Part shown: positions 18,216 through 27,692 of the stretch, piece by piece
How the letters are laid out: each line of letters opens with the position of its first letter
How positions within the stretch are numbered: the first letter of the stretch is position 1
Assembly: GCA_022484565.1 (NCBI GenBank)
Contig: JAKVKZ010000023.1
Location: forward strand, 1-41,577
Direction: 5' to 3'
Length of the DNA: 41,577 nt
DNA from: Muribaculaceae bacterium
GTDB lineage: Bacteria; Bacteroidota; Bacteroidia; Bacteroidales; Muribaculaceae
Translations under genes and position numbers: made by a program
Notes under the pieces: generated by a model
Seen by the model: only the letters and a program-made list of their open reading frames with translations
Database searches by the model: none
Told to the model about the DNA's origin: nothing

Positions 18216-19622
18216 ATGATAACTTGCGACTTAAATAAGACTATAGTAGATGCATTGGGCAAGTTCAACGACCCAATGGGCTACGTGCTTCTTGCAGCAC
18301 TGGCATTATGCAGCCTTTGGTACACCCTCAGAACACACGGCGCACAATTCCGCCTATTTCCCGAAATGTGCCGACTACTATTCGAGAGCAACAAGAAAGA
18401 AGGAAAACAAATTTCATCATTTCAGGCATTCGCAGTGTCGATAGCCAGCCGTGTGGGAACAGGAAACCTTGCAGGCGTGGCAACAGCCATATATCTGGGA
18501 GGTCCAGGCGCAGTGTTCTGGATGTGGGTGATGGCACTTCTCGGCTCGGCAAACGCATTCGTGGAATCCACCCTCGCCCAACTATTCAAGATAAAAGGAA
18601 AAGACTCATTCATAGGCGGACCTGCATACTACATCACAAAAGGCCTGCATAAAAAATGGTTCGCATACATATTCGCTTTAGCCATAATTGCCGACTTCGG
18701 ACTGACCAACAACATGGTGCAAAGCAACACAATAAGCATAGCATTCAATTCAGCATTCGGAATAACCACAAACTGGATGGCAATAGGACTGACCGCACTG
18801 ACACTGCTGATAATATTCGGAGGAATACAAAGGATAGCCAAAGTAAGTTCAGTGATAGTGCCAGTGATGGCAATAGCCTACCTGATACTTGCCATTTATG
18901 TGATAGCAACCAATTTCCAAAGCATACCAAAAGTGCTTGACATGATATTCACGAATGCCTTCGGATTCAATCAATTCATGGGCGGAGGAGTAGGCACGGC
19001 AGTAGTGATAGGCTTCAAGCGAGGGCTATTCAGCAACGAGGCCGGTGAAGGTTCAGCACCAAACGCGGCAGCAACGGCAGACGTGAGCCATCCAGTGAAA
19101 CAAGGGCTGATACAGGCACTTGGAGTTTACACCGACACCCTACTCGTTTGCTCCTGCACAGCATTCATAATACTTTGCAGCGGAGTGTTCAACAACGGTC
19201 AGACAGGAATTGAACTGACACAGACGGCACTGACAAGCGAAATCGGCCCGATAGGAGCAACATTCATAGCAATAACAATATTCCTGTTCGCATTCACAAG
19301 CGTAATCGGAAACTACTATTACGGCGAAAGCAACCTATATTTCATGTCGCAAAAGAAATCGACAATGTTCACTTACCGAATAGCAGTGGGCGCACTCGTG
19401 CTGATAGGCGCACTGGTAAAAGTGGATTTGGCGTGGGCATTCGTGGATGTGTTCATGGCAATAATGACCATCTGCAACCTCATAGCGATAATGCTGCTCG
19501 GCAAATATGCAGTGAAGGCACTGCGGGACTACGACAAACAGCGGAAAGCAGGAAAGAATCCGGAATATCATAAATCAACGATACCAGAGATAGCAAACGA
19601 GACAGAATGCTGGGAGGAATGA
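18216..19622 (+). CDS. Alanine/glycine:cation symporter (AGCS family)
   Basis: A 468-residue inner-membrane transporter with about ten hydrophobic segments. Family signatures are present: ASRVGTGNLAGVATAIYLGG (77-96), with the following FWMW segment, and the conserved GLFSNEAGEGSAPNAAATAD block near residue 270, which lines the substrate and sodium site. Members import alanine or glycine with sodium or protons. The C-terminus is a short polar tail. It starts 12 bases after tamB and ends 3 bases before the DUF4421 gene, so it is probably in the same transcript. The exact substrate cannot be read from the sequence. Confidence 0.92.
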   Translation: MITCDLNKTIVDALGKFNDPMGYVLLAALALCSLWYTLRTHGAQFRLFPEMCRLLFESNKKEGKQISSFQAFAVSIASRVGTGNLAGVATAIYLGGPGAVFWMWVMALLGSANAFVESTLAQLFKIKGKDSFIGGPAYYITKGLHKKWFAYIFALAIIADFGLTNNMVQSNTISIAFNSAFGITTNWMAIGLTALTLLIIFGGIQRIAKVSSVIVPVMAIAYLILAIYVIATNFQSIPKVLDMIFTNAFGFNQFMGGGVGTAVVIGFKRGLFSNEAGEGSAPNAAATADVSHPVKQGLIQALGVYTDTLLVCSCTAFIILCSGVFNNGQTGIELTQTALTSEIGPIGATFIAITIFLFAFTSVIGNYYYGESNLYFMSQKKSTMFTYRIAVGALVLIGALVKVDLAWAFVDVFMAIMTICNLIAIMLLGKYAVKALRDYDKQRKAGKNPEYHKSTIPEIANETECWEE

Positions 19623-19625
19623 AAA

Positions 19626-20798
19626 ATGAAAAGGAAATTATTGCTATTATTGACATTATTTCTGATAGCCATTGCAATGACAGCCAATGCCGACACAATG
19701 AGCCGCAAAGAAAAGATAGCTGCGAAGAAAGCAGAGATAAAGGCAAAAATAAAGGCATACGAGCAATTTGACACGATACGCGACTCAACTTACTGGAAAC
19801 GTGCATTGATGCACGGAAAACTCGACACACGCGACACTACCGTGCTATGGCCAAAATTCCTTAAACTCTGCGTGAACGTGTACAACTGGGGCGACAAGGC
19901 ATTCAACAGCTACGATCCAGCATACGTGTTGCCAACCGGAAAGAAATGGAAAATATTCTTGAAAAGCAACAACTGGGTAAACAGTTATGCGATGCGATTC
20001 GACCGAAATACCGACAAGACAAAATTATACATGCTATCGGACCCTGCATCCAACCTTGGTGTGACACTCGCCTTTATGGCGGTAAGCGGAAGCTATTCGC
20101 TCAACCTGAACAAAATAATAGGAGGTCAAGCCGTGACCCACAGGCGATTCGACTTCAACTTCTGCTGTGCAAGATTTGCAGCCGACATGTACTACATAAA
20201 AGACCACGGACGAACAATAATAAGGAGTTTCGGCAACTACAACAACGGGCATGACTTCAACTACAAATTCAACGGGAAAAAGATACTAACGTACGGAGTT
20301 GACGCATACTACTTTTTCAACAACCGAAAATACTCACAAGGAGCGGCATACAACTTTTCAAAGCTCCAGAAACGCCGTTCAGGCTCGTTCATAGCAGGCA
20401 TAGCATTATCGCACCAAGATATGCAATTCGACTTCTCATCCCTGCCAGAAGGCATACAGGCACAATTTCCGAACGAAATAAGGCAATACAGATTCAACTA
20501 CAACGACTATTGCCTAATGCTGGGGTACGGCTACAACTGGATACTCGGACGGTACTGGATAGCCAATCTCACGGCAATGCCAGTGATAGGGCTAAAACAC
20601 AGTTTTGCGGAATCGACCGACGGAAAACAGCAAATGACAGCAGTAAACCTGAGGATGAAATTTTCATTCGTCTATAACCGCAACCAATTTTTCTTAGGTA
20701 TAATTGGACGCTATGACGGAAGGACATTCACAGGCGAAACCAACGACTACTTCAACAGCCTTGAAAGCCTTGACATCTGCTCCGGATTCAGATTCTAA
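19626..20798 (+). CDS. DUF4421 family protein, secreted
   Basis: A 390-residue protein with signal peptide MKRKLLLLLTLFLIAIAMTANA. After it comes a lysine-rich stretch (SRKEKIAAKKAEIKAKIKAY), then a region rich in aromatic residues and alternating beta-strand patterns: YVLPTGKKWKIFLKSNNW, SDPASNLGVTLAFMAVSGSYSL, FDFNFCCARFAADMYY. It ends in short strands with a terminal phenylalanine (CSGFRF), as in outer-membrane beta-barrels. This resembles DUF4421, a Bacteroidota family thought to be outer-membrane barrels. It follows the symporter gene by 3 bases. Function unknown; the barrel assignment is inferred from strand pattern and terminal Phe. Confidence 0.75.
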   Translation: MKRKLLLLLTLFLIAIAMTANADTMSRKEKIAAKKAEIKAKIKAYEQFDTIRDSTYWKRALMHGKLDTRDTTVLWPKFLKLCVNVYNWGDKAFNSYDPAYVLPTGKKWKIFLKSNNWVNSYAMRFDRNTDKTKLYMLSDPASNLGVTLAFMAVSGSYSLNLNKIIGGQAVTHRRFDFNFCCARFAADMYYIKDHGRTIIRSFGNYNNGHDFNYKFNGKKILTYGVDAYYFFNNRKYSQGAAYNFSKLQKRRSGSFIAGIALSHQDMQFDFSSLPEGIQAQFPNEIRQYRFNYNDYCLMLGYGYNWILGRYWIANLTAMPVIGLKHSFAESTDGKQQMTAVNLRMKFSFVYNRNQFFLGIIGRYDGRTFTGETNDYFNSLESLDICSGFRF

Positions 20799-20813
20799 AC
20801 ATATAAAAAGAAT

Positions 20814-21437
20814 ATGAGAGTTTACGCCAGATATTTCACAGATGACGGACTTAACTACAGAAGAAACACGATATTGCAGTTAGGCGACAGTTGGGAAGTG
20901 ATTGGAGCAGCCGTACTGATAAACCCGGGAAGCGCAGCTCCAATTGCAGAAACAGATGAGCAAACCACAGAGCAATTAAGACAAATCACCGGCATTGCTA
21001 TCGACTGGAAAACATTCTCGACCGACTCGACAATGCGCCAGCTTGAAAAAGTGTTCAACGGCTCATACATCAACAAGCAAAAAACGCTTGACGGAGTGAT
21101 AATGCTATTCAACCTATTCAACCTGCGGGACCAAAGGCTGGAAGAAGCCGTGAAGCAAATGAAAGACTGCAAATCATGCAATCTATTTAGCGAAGAAAAC
21201 GATTTGCAACTTATGAAAGGCGTAGGAAAGATTTATTTAGGCTGGGGAGAAACAGGAAAACGGGAACTTAGAGAACAAGCTGAAAAGATTTTCAATAACT
21301 TGACAGCAGAACAAAAAAGCTACCTAAAACCAAAATTTGAGGAGAACCCATTCTATCATCCCGGCTTCATCAACAGAAGCTACAAAAGATTCAAGGTGAC
21401 TCAAGAAATACTTGAAAATTTTTCAGCAAAAGAATAG
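20814..21437 (+). CDS. DUF1643-like protein of unknown function
   Basis: A 207-residue soluble protein without signal peptide or membrane segment. Features recalling DUF1643 are AVLINPGSAAPIAETDEQT near residue 33, MLFNLFNLRDQRLEEAV near 96 and IYLGWGETGKRELREQAEKI near 140. In that family they correspond to the NPS, N-L-F and AWG-x-G motifs. The start ATG is 15 bases after the DUF4421 stop, so it may be the last gene of the plus-strand row. It is followed by a hairpin at 21442-21483. No activity is known for the family. Confidence 0.55.
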   Translation: MRVYARYFTDDGLNYRRNTILQLGDSWEVIGAAVLINPGSAAPIAETDEQTTEQLRQITGIAIDWKTFSTDSTMRQLEKVFNGSYINKQKTLDGVIMLFNLFNLRDQRLEEAVKQMKDCKSCNLFSEENDLQLMKGVGKIYLGWGETGKRELREQAEKIFNNLTAEQKSYLKPKFEENPFYHPGFINRSYKRFKVTQEILENFSAKE

Positions 21438-21441
21438 TAAT

Positions 21442-21483
21442 CAGCCGTTTCCACATCTGAAAACAGATTCGTGAAAACGGCTG
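21442..21483. terminator. Bidirectional hairpin between convergent genes
   Basis: CAGCCGTTT (21442-21450) pairs with AAACGGCTG (21475-21483), extended inward by CAC/GTG and an inner ATCTG/CAGAT stem. It lies between two converging operons (DUF1643-like and fucO), where a shared terminator is expected. There is no long U-tract. Confidence 0.55.
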
Positions 21484-21524
21484 AAACGCTTAACAATTAT
21501 TTGATACAACCCACAAAGTCAGAA

Positions 21525-22679
21525 TCAAAGAACCTTTTTATAAAGGTCCATGATAATCTCCTTAGTGACATCGCGAGGATTGCCAGGAGTGCAGACATCA
21601 GCGATAGCCTGCTCTGAAAGCTTAGGAATATCAGTTTCCTTGATGCCGAGTTCGGTGAGGTGCTGCGGAATACCGACCTTGACGGCAAGTGAGCGAACAG
21701 CATCGCAGGCAGCCTTGGCAGCCTCTTCCTTGGTCATGCCCTCTTGATAAACTTCAAGAGCCTGAGCGATAATGACGAATTTGTCGAGGCAAGCAGGTGC
21801 ATTGAATTCCATAATGGTAGGTAGAAGCAAAGCATTAGCCACACCATGAGGAACATCGAAGAGAGAACCCATAGGGTGAGCCATGCCATGAACCACGCCA
21901 AGACCAACATTGGAGAAAGCCATGCCGGCAATGTACTGGGCTACAGCCATACCATTACGGCCAACAGGATTCTTCGGCTCGAAAACAGCAGTTTCAAGAT
22001 ACTTATGAATCATGCGGATGGCCTCAACCTCGAACATATCGGACATTTCCCAAGCGCCCTTGGTAATCAAGCCTTCGATGGCATGAGTGAGAGCATCCAA
22101 ACCAGTGGCGGCAGTGAGCATCTTAGGAAGAGAATACATCAGTTCAGCATCGACAACAGCAACGGCAGGGATGTCGTTAGGGTCAACGCAAACCATCTTT
22201 TTCTGCTTAGCCTCGTCGATAATCACATAATTGATAGTGGTTTCGGCAGCAGTTCCGGCTGTGGTAGGCATTGCAATGATAGGCACACTCTTATGCTTGG
22301 TGGGAGCGCAGCCTTCAAGAGAAACAACATCGGCAAATTCAGGATTGTTGGTGACAATACCAATGCCCTTGGCAGTGTCCATGGAAGAACCGCCACCGAT
22401 AGCGATGAGGAAATCGGCACCAGCCTTCTTGAAAGCCTCAACACCCTGCTTCACATTAGTGACAGTGGGATTAGGCTTGATTTCGCTGTAGATTTCATAA
22501 GGGATTTTAGCCTCATCAAGCACGTCAGTGACCATTTTAGCCACACCAAACTTGATAAGCCCCTTATCGGTAGCGATAAGAGCCTTTTTGAAGCCATAAC
22601 GTTTTACGATAGCCGGCAGTTCCTTGCGAGCACCCGGGCCGAAGTAAGAAACTTCATTGAGAATAAATCTTTGTACCAT
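21525..22679 (-). CDS. fucO: Lactaldehyde reductase (1,2-propanediol oxidoreductase)
   Basis: A 384-residue group III iron-dependent alcohol dehydrogenase. It reduces L-lactaldehyde, made by the rhamnulose-1-phosphate aldolase, to 1,2-propanediol with NADH. The nucleotide-binding motif GGGSSMDTAKG is at 95-105. The iron ligands fit Asp195, His199 (GLDALTHAIEGL), His264 (VVHGMAHP) and His278 (DVPHG). It is the last gene of the rhamnose operon, 17 bases after rhaD, which supports lactaldehyde reductase over other alcohol dehydrogenases. Length is normal. Confidence 0.93.
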   Translation of the reverse strand: MVQRFILNEVSYFGPGARKELPAIVKRYGFKKALIATDKGLIKFGVAKMVTDVLDEAKIPYEIYSEIKPNPTVTNVKQGVEAFKKAGADFLIAIGGGSSMDTAKGIGIVTNNPEFADVVSLEGCAPTKHKSVPIIAMPTTAGTAAETTINYVIIDEAKQKKMVCVDPNDIPAVAVVDAELMYSLPKMLTAATGLDALTHAIEGLITKGAWEMSDMFEVEAIRMIHKYLETAVFEPKNPVGRNGMAVAQYIAGMAFSNVGLGVVHGMAHPMGSLFDVPHGVANALLLPTIMEFNAPACLDKFVIIAQALEVYQEGMTKEEAAKAACDAVRSLAVKVGIPQHLTELGIKETDIPKLSEQAIADVCTPGNPRDVTKEIIMDLYKKVL

Positions 22680-22696
22680 GATTTAAGCTAAATAAA

Positions 22697-23509
22697 TTAT
22701 TTTGGTAAATGAAAAACATCGCTGATTTCCTGCATTTGAGCATCCGACATTCCGTCGGGAACGAAGCCCATGCAGCGGGCATCCATGTAAATCTGGGCAC
22801 TCTTGTTGAGAGTATCGACCATATCAAAAGCCTCGATGACATCCTCGCCGACGGCAAAGACGCCATGCTTCTCCCACATGACCACATCATAATCATCGTC
22901 GATGGCCTTGATAGTGGCATTTGCGAGTTCAACAGAGCTTGGCAACATGTAAGGCACAATGCCGAGACCACGCGGGCAGAAAGCCTTGGTTTCAGGAATC
23001 ATGCTCCAAAGCAACTTGGTGAGGACATCCTTTTTGAGGAAATCATTGCAGTGCGTCATCGCAACAAGTTCAATTGGATGAGTGTGAACTGAGGCCTTGT
23101 AGGTGGAGCCTTTGCCAATGAGATAATTATGAACGCTCAGATGCGAAGGAAGTTCGCTTGTGGGCATTACGTGGCGGTCGGCAATAATTTCATAACTTGC
23201 ACAATCATCGCAGATGCGAATTACTGAGCCATTCTCCATAGGAGCACGGGCCAAGTCGCGCATACGGCGGTTAGTGCCTTTGCAATAGAAATAGCAGCCC
23301 TTGAGATTGGGAAGAGTGGCACCAATAGGATTGACACCACAGATAGCGGGGAGCTTGCGAATGGCCTCATCAACATATTGAGTGATGTTGATGGTGATGT
23401 TGCCGCCATTACGCTCGGCCCAACCCTTTTGCCAAAGATAGCCCGCCACTTCAGCCACTTTATTGACCTCACGGGCGAGATTACTACGATTTTCGAGAAT
23501 CGATTTCAT
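22697..23509 (-). CDS. rhaD: Rhamnulose-1-phosphate aldolase
   Basis: A 270-residue class II aldolase/adducin-fold enzyme. It splits L-rhamnulose 1-phosphate into dihydroxyacetone phosphate and L-lactaldehyde. The N-terminal WAERNGGNIT motif (30-39) is characteristic. Zinc ligands are His142 and His144 in SVHTHP and, further on, the His in WEKHGVFAVG. It starts 8 bases after the rhaT stop and is followed by fucO. Confidence 0.93.
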   Translation of the reverse strand: MKSILENRSNLAREVNKVAEVAGYLWQKGWAERNGGNITINITQYVDEAIRKLPAICGVNPIGATLPNLKGCYFYCKGTNRRMRDLARAPMENGSVIRICDDCASYEIIADRHVMPTSELPSHLSVHNYLIGKGSTYKASVHTHPIELVAMTHCNDFLKKDVLTKLLWSMIPETKAFCPRGLGIVPYMLPSSVELANATIKAIDDDYDVVMWEKHGVFAVGEDVIEAFDMVDTLNKSAQIYMDARCMGFVPDGMSDAQMQEISDVFHLPK

Positions 23510-23517
23510 TTAAACAA

Positions 23518-24528
23518 TCATTTTAAAAGTTGAGGAAGGAATGAGGATACAATCAGCACAATAAGTCCAACGAGAAGAACCACGATAGTCTTGCGCGAAC
23601 AGCCTTTCCATTCCTTCAGAATAATACCCCAAACATTGGAGAATGTGACGTTGAGAGCCATGAGGATGCACCACGAGAAGGTAATCAGCACAGCAGAACC
23701 AGCCAAGAAACCTTTTCCAAGGCTAAGTCCAAAGAACTGGCTATACCAAAGCACACCCGCAAGAGCGCAGAACAAAATATTATTGAACAAGAGATTACTC
23801 TTGCCATAATCGCCCCAAGTCTTGTTGTGGGCATTCTGATAAAGGCAATAAACGGCATTGGTGACAAAACCGCCAAGAGTGACCATGAAAGTGGCAGGCA
23901 AAGTCTTGTAAATGTCGGGAGTGCCCGCAAAACAAAGTTTTTCGCCAAAGCCAAGACCGATACTGAAGCAAGCACTCATGAAGCCGGCAAGCAATGCAAC
24001 GATAAGACCTTTAGTGAAATTGAAATCCTTAACCGCCTTTTTCTTCTCATCCTCGCTAAGCGACGAAGACTTCATGCCACCGGCAATGCCGATGATGGCA
24101 ATACCGACAAGAGTGACAACCACACCGACAATAACCGGCATAGTCAAATCGCCCGGATTACCAGTGAAAATCGGGGTAAGAATAGTGCCAAGTCCGGCAC
24201 ATGTGCCGAGAGCGATTGACTGACCGAGGGCCACGCCAAGATAACGCATTGAAAGGCCGAAAGTCAAGCCCCCTACTCCCCAAAGCACGCCGAAGAAGAT
24301 AGACCACAAAGTTGCTGTGCCATTCTGCAAATAAACCTCGATGAGGGAATGCCCCTGAGGCACAGCAAGCAATGCGCCAAGAAGCGGGAACACCAGCCAT
24401 GCGAAAATGCCCTGAACAAGCCAGAAACTTTCCCAACTCCATTCCTTCACCTTATTAATAGGTACATAGGAACTTGACTGGCAGAAACTGCCAATGGCAA
24501 TAATTATCAGTCCGATAACAATCTCCAT
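23518..24528 (-). CDS. rhaT: L-rhamnose/proton symporter
   Basis: A 336-residue inner-membrane protein with about ten hydrophobic helices and the RhaT pattern near the start (GSFCQSSSYVPINKVKEWSW and ESFWLVQGIFAWLVFPLLGA). It takes up L-rhamnose with a proton. The start codon lies 3 bases after the isomerase stop, in the middle of the catabolic operon. Family length is typical (E. coli RhaT is about 344). Confidence 0.92.
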   Translation of the reverse strand: MEIVIGLIIIAIGSFCQSSSYVPINKVKEWSWESFWLVQGIFAWLVFPLLGALLAVPQGHSLIEVYLQNGTATLWSIFFGVLWGVGGLTFGLSMRYLGVALGQSIALGTCAGLGTILTPIFTGNPGDLTMPVIVGVVVTLVGIAIIGIAGGMKSSSLSEDEKKKAVKDFNFTKGLIVALLAGFMSACFSIGLGFGEKLCFAGTPDIYKTLPATFMVTLGGFVTNAVYCLYQNAHNKTWGDYGKSNLLFNNILFCALAGVLWYSQFFGLSLGKGFLAGSAVLITFSWCILMALNVTFSNVWGIILKEWKGCSRKTIVVLLVGLIVLIVSSFLPQLLK

Positions 24529-24531
24529 GAC

Positions 24532-25782
24532 TTACCGCTTAGAGGTTACGTCAGCCTCATATTTTTCAACGTCGGCAATAAATGATTCACCGACAGGCAC
24601 ATTATTCTTCAAGCAGAACATGTCCCAAACTGCATTCCAAGGCAATGACTTACATTCCTCAAGGAGAGCAAGACGCTCGAAGAACTTGCCTTCAGCCTCG
24701 TATTTGCGGAGCGTGGCGAGCGGTTCGAGAAGTGCCTGAACCATGCACTTTTGAGTGGCACGGGCACCGATGACATAAGCGCCGATACGGTTGATGCTGG
24801 CATCGAAATAGTCAAGACCGATATGGACACGGCCAAGAGCATCGCAGCGGACAATTTCCTTGCAGAGGTCCATTGTGTCATCGTTCATGATGGTAACGTG
24901 GTCGGAATCCCAACGGACAGGACGGCTGACGTGGAGCATGACTTCGGGAACAAAAAGCAAAAGTGACGACAATTTGTCGGCAACACTTTCAGTCGGATGG
25001 AAATGGCCAGTGTCGAGAGTGACAATTTTCTGCTTTTGAGCAGCATAACCGATATAGAAATCGTTAGAGCCAACAGTGTAGCTTTCAAGACCGATGCCGA
25101 ACACCTTCGACTCAATGCAATCACGCATATTCTTGTAATCGACGGCAAAAATCTGGTCGAGAGAATCCTTGAGCAAAGCACGATAATACATGCGATTGAC
25201 TGTGATGTCCTTGCTGCCATCGTGAATCCAAAGATTCATGATGCAAGGGTCGCCCTGACGGCGTCCCATCTCCTCAGCAATGGCACGGCAACGCTTGGTG
25301 TGCTCAATCCAGAAATCGCGGATGCCCTTGTCAGGGTTGGCAAGCGAGAGATTGCCTGATTTAGGGTGAGAAAACGAAGTGGAATTAAAGTCAAGCTTCA
25401 TATCATGCTCCTTAGCCCAATCCATCCACGAGAAGAAATGCTTGGGTTCAACTTGGTCGCGATCGACAAACTTGCCGCCAAAATCGCCATAGATTTCATG
25501 TAAGTTAAGCCTATGTTTACCTGGAATAAGAGAGGCAGCCTCAAGGACATCAGCCTGAAGTTCCTCCATGGTGCGGGCCTTGCCTGGATAATTGCCCGTG
25601 GCCTGAATGCCACCCGTCAGAGAACCTTTGGACTCAAAGCCCGCAACATCGTCGGCCTGCCAGCAATGCAAAGAAATATGCACATCCTGCAATTTTGCAA
25701 GAACTTCATCGACGTTAACGCCGATAGCGGCATAGCGCTCTTTAGCGACGTTGAATGCCTTTAAAATCAAATTTTCGTTCAT
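24532..25782 (-). CDS. rhaA: L-rhamnose isomerase
   Basis: A 416-residue TIM-barrel enzyme converting L-rhamnose to L-rhamnulose with Mn2+ or a similar metal. Recognisable stretches are ISLHCWQADDVAGFE near residue 32, KHRLNLHEIYGDF near 103 and VTLDTGHFHPTESVADKLSS (residues 233-252), which carries metal and substrate residues. It is the second gene of the operon, 25 bases after rhaB. The Bacteroides literature calls this gene rhaI. Confidence 0.94.
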   Translation of the reverse strand: MNENLILKAFNVAKERYAAIGVNVDEVLAKLQDVHISLHCWQADDVAGFESKGSLTGGIQATGNYPGKARTMEELQADVLEAASLIPGKHRLNLHEIYGDFGGKFVDRDQVEPKHFFSWMDWAKEHDMKLDFNSTSFSHPKSGNLSLANPDKGIRDFWIEHTKRCRAIAEEMGRRQGDPCIMNLWIHDGSKDITVNRMYYRALLKDSLDQIFAVDYKNMRDCIESKVFGIGLESYTVGSNDFYIGYAAQKQKIVTLDTGHFHPTESVADKLSSLLLFVPEVMLHVSRPVRWDSDHVTIMNDDTMDLCKEIVRCDALGRVHIGLDYFDASINRIGAYVIGARATQKCMVQALLEPLATLRKYEAEGKFFERLALLEECKSLPWNAVWDMFCLKNNVPVGESFIADVEKYEADVTSKR

Positions 25783-25807
25783 GATGAATTATTTGTTATT
25801 GTTTATG

Positions 25808-27295
25808 TTAAATGTCTGTTCTATATACTTTATTGTAAGTTTCGTAAGCCTCATCCCACTTGGCAGCATCCTGAGGAGTAAATTTCTTGGTGGCTACCGA
25901 ACGAGCTATAAGCTGACGCATGGCGTGAATATCAGGAACCAAACCGGCTGCCTTGGCCTGAAGCATGATGTTGCCTACGGCAGTACATTCAGCAGGTCCA
26001 GCCAAAACATCGACACCTACAGCATTGCTCGTGAACTGGTCGAGAACCTCATTGAGCGAACCGCCACCAATAATGTGGAGGCAATCAATGGAGAACGGCG
26101 ACATGGACTGCAACATGCGGAACACCTGACGATAGCGCAATGCCAAACTTTCAAAAATGCAGCGTGCCACCTCAGCCTCGGTGACAGGGACAGGCTGCGA
26201 AGTGGCCTTGCAATATCCGGCAATGGCATCGAGCATGGAAGCAGGATTAGCAAAGCACGGAGCATCGGGATTGATGAGAGAGCGGAAAGGAGCAGCCGAC
26301 AAAGCGGCATTGTTCATCTCATCGTAGCTCATCTTGCGATGGCCCTGAGCCTCCCATTCAGCACGACAACGCTCGATTAGCCAAAGGCCGCAAATATTTT
26401 TGAGGAAACGGGTTGTGCCTTCAATGCCACCCTCGTTAGTGAAATTCTGCTTGAAACTTTCGTCGGTGATAATGGCCTGCTTAGTCTCAATTCCCATCAG
26501 GCTCCAAGTGCCAGAACTGAGATAAGCGAAATGCTCATCCACAGCAGGCACAGCGGCAACTGCAGAAGCTGTGTCGTGGCCGGCTACGGCGATAACAGGC
26601 ACTGCACTAAGGCCCGTGGCCTTCTGAATAGAATCAGAAAGCACGCCCACCTGATGGCCAGGATAGACCATTTCAGCAAATTGCTCAGAACGGACACCGG
26701 CAGCCTTGAGCAATTCAAGCTCAAGCCGCTTGGTGGCAGGATTAAGAATTTGCGAAGTGGAAGCGATGGTGTATTCAGTGACCATGTTGCCAGTGAGTAG
26801 ATAGCTCAAGGCATCGGGGACAAAAAGAATCTTGTCGGCAGCCTCAAGCGCGGAACAATTATTGGTGTGCAACGTGGAAAGTTGGAACAAGGAATTGAAA
26901 TTCATAAACTGAATGCCAGTGAGAGCATACACCTTTTCACGGGGAACGATGCTGAAATACCGCTCCATAGCGCCTACAGTGTGGGGGTCGCGATAAGAAT
27001 ATGGATTGCGGAGAATCTCGCCGTCCTTTCCGAAAAACACGAAATCAACGCCCCAAGTATCGATGCCAACCGACGAAATCTTGATATTCTCCTTGGCTAC
27101 CTTTTTCAATCCCTCAACAATTTCATAGTAAAGGGCAAAAATATCCCAATAAAAATGTCCGCAAGTTTCGATAATATGATTAGGGAAACGAGTTATTTCA
27201 CGCAATTGCAAGCTGTCCGTGCTGACAGTGCCTAAAATGGTTCTTCCACTTGTCGCGCCGAGGTCGACAGCGAAGAAATTTGTTGTTTTATTCAT
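25808..27295 (-). CDS. rhaB: Rhamnulokinase
   Basis: A 495-residue FGGY-family sugar kinase that phosphorylates L-rhamnulose at C1. The N-terminal phosphate motif FAVDLGATSGRTILG is clear. GVDTWGVDF-like (VGIDTWGVDFVFFG), GHDTASAVAAVP, SSGTWSLMG and the C-terminal IIGGGSLNEVLDQF complete the ASKHA fold. The frame can be extended to 27325, but the ATG at 27295 gives the usual start. It is the first gene of the rhamnose operon; the promoter core is at 27341-27334. E. coli RhaB is 489 residues. Confidence 0.94.
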   Translation of the reverse strand: MNKTTNFFAVDLGATSGRTILGTVSTDSLQLREITRFPNHIIETCGHFYWDIFALYYEIVEGLKKVAKENIKISSVGIDTWGVDFVFFGKDGEILRNPYSYRDPHTVGAMERYFSIVPREKVYALTGIQFMNFNSLFQLSTLHTNNCSALEAADKILFVPDALSYLLTGNMVTEYTIASTSQILNPATKRLELELLKAAGVRSEQFAEMVYPGHQVGVLSDSIQKATGLSAVPVIAVAGHDTASAVAAVPAVDEHFAYLSSGTWSLMGIETKQAIITDESFKQNFTNEGGIEGTTRFLKNICGLWLIERCRAEWEAQGHRKMSYDEMNNAALSAAPFRSLINPDAPCFANPASMLDAIAGYCKATSQPVPVTEAEVARCIFESLALRYRQVFRMLQSMSPFSIDCLHIIGGGSLNEVLDQFTSNAVGVDVLAGPAECTAVGNIMLQAKAAGLVPDIHAMRQLIARSVATKKFTPQDAAKWDEAYETYNKVYRTDI

Positions 27296-27333
27296 GTTAT
27301 AATTAGTATATTTCGATTGCCTCACTGATGCTA

Positions 27334-27341
27334 CAAAGATA
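27334..27341 (-). promoter_or_regulatory. Rhamnose operon promoter core
   Basis: On the minus strand TATCTTTG matches TAnnTTTG, about 40 bases ahead of the rhaB ATG. No TTG is present 19-21 bases upstream, which fits a promoter that depends on an activator. In Bacteroides that is the AraC-type RhaR, whose gene is not in this window. Confidence 0.5.
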
Positions 27342-27644
27342 ACAAAATATCACACTAATATTTGCAGCCGAAAGTCAATATTCTTCACAATGAGAAAATG
27401 CGCTCAGTGAAATCAAATGACAAAAAACCGCAAATAGAATAAATTTCTTTAGCATGATATAAATATGTCAAGTTAAGTTTATCAGTAATTCATGCAAAGA
27501 TATTTAATGTAAGCAGAAATGATGAGTAATTTTGTCCCAAAGAATTCAACATTTGTTCCAAATTGCCCAAAAACATAAGAAAAATGCCCGAAAAGTGAGG
27601 ATACAGCCCTACAACGGCAGAATGTGAACAATGTCAGCCGGCCT

Positions 27645-27692
27645 CGGCAAAAGAAATTCAAACTGATTTTTATTTCGTTTGCGCTCGGCTTG
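27645..27692. repeat. Degenerate copy of the palindromic repeat
   Basis: Same layout as the copies at 29438 and 29528 (CGGCAAAAGAAATT, a short centre, then ATTTCGTTTGCGCTCGGCTTG) in the same direction, but with a changed centre and without the promoter tail. It lies about 100 bases beyond the 3' end of the AAA-ATPase gene, so repeats flank that gene on both sides. Confidence 0.75.
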
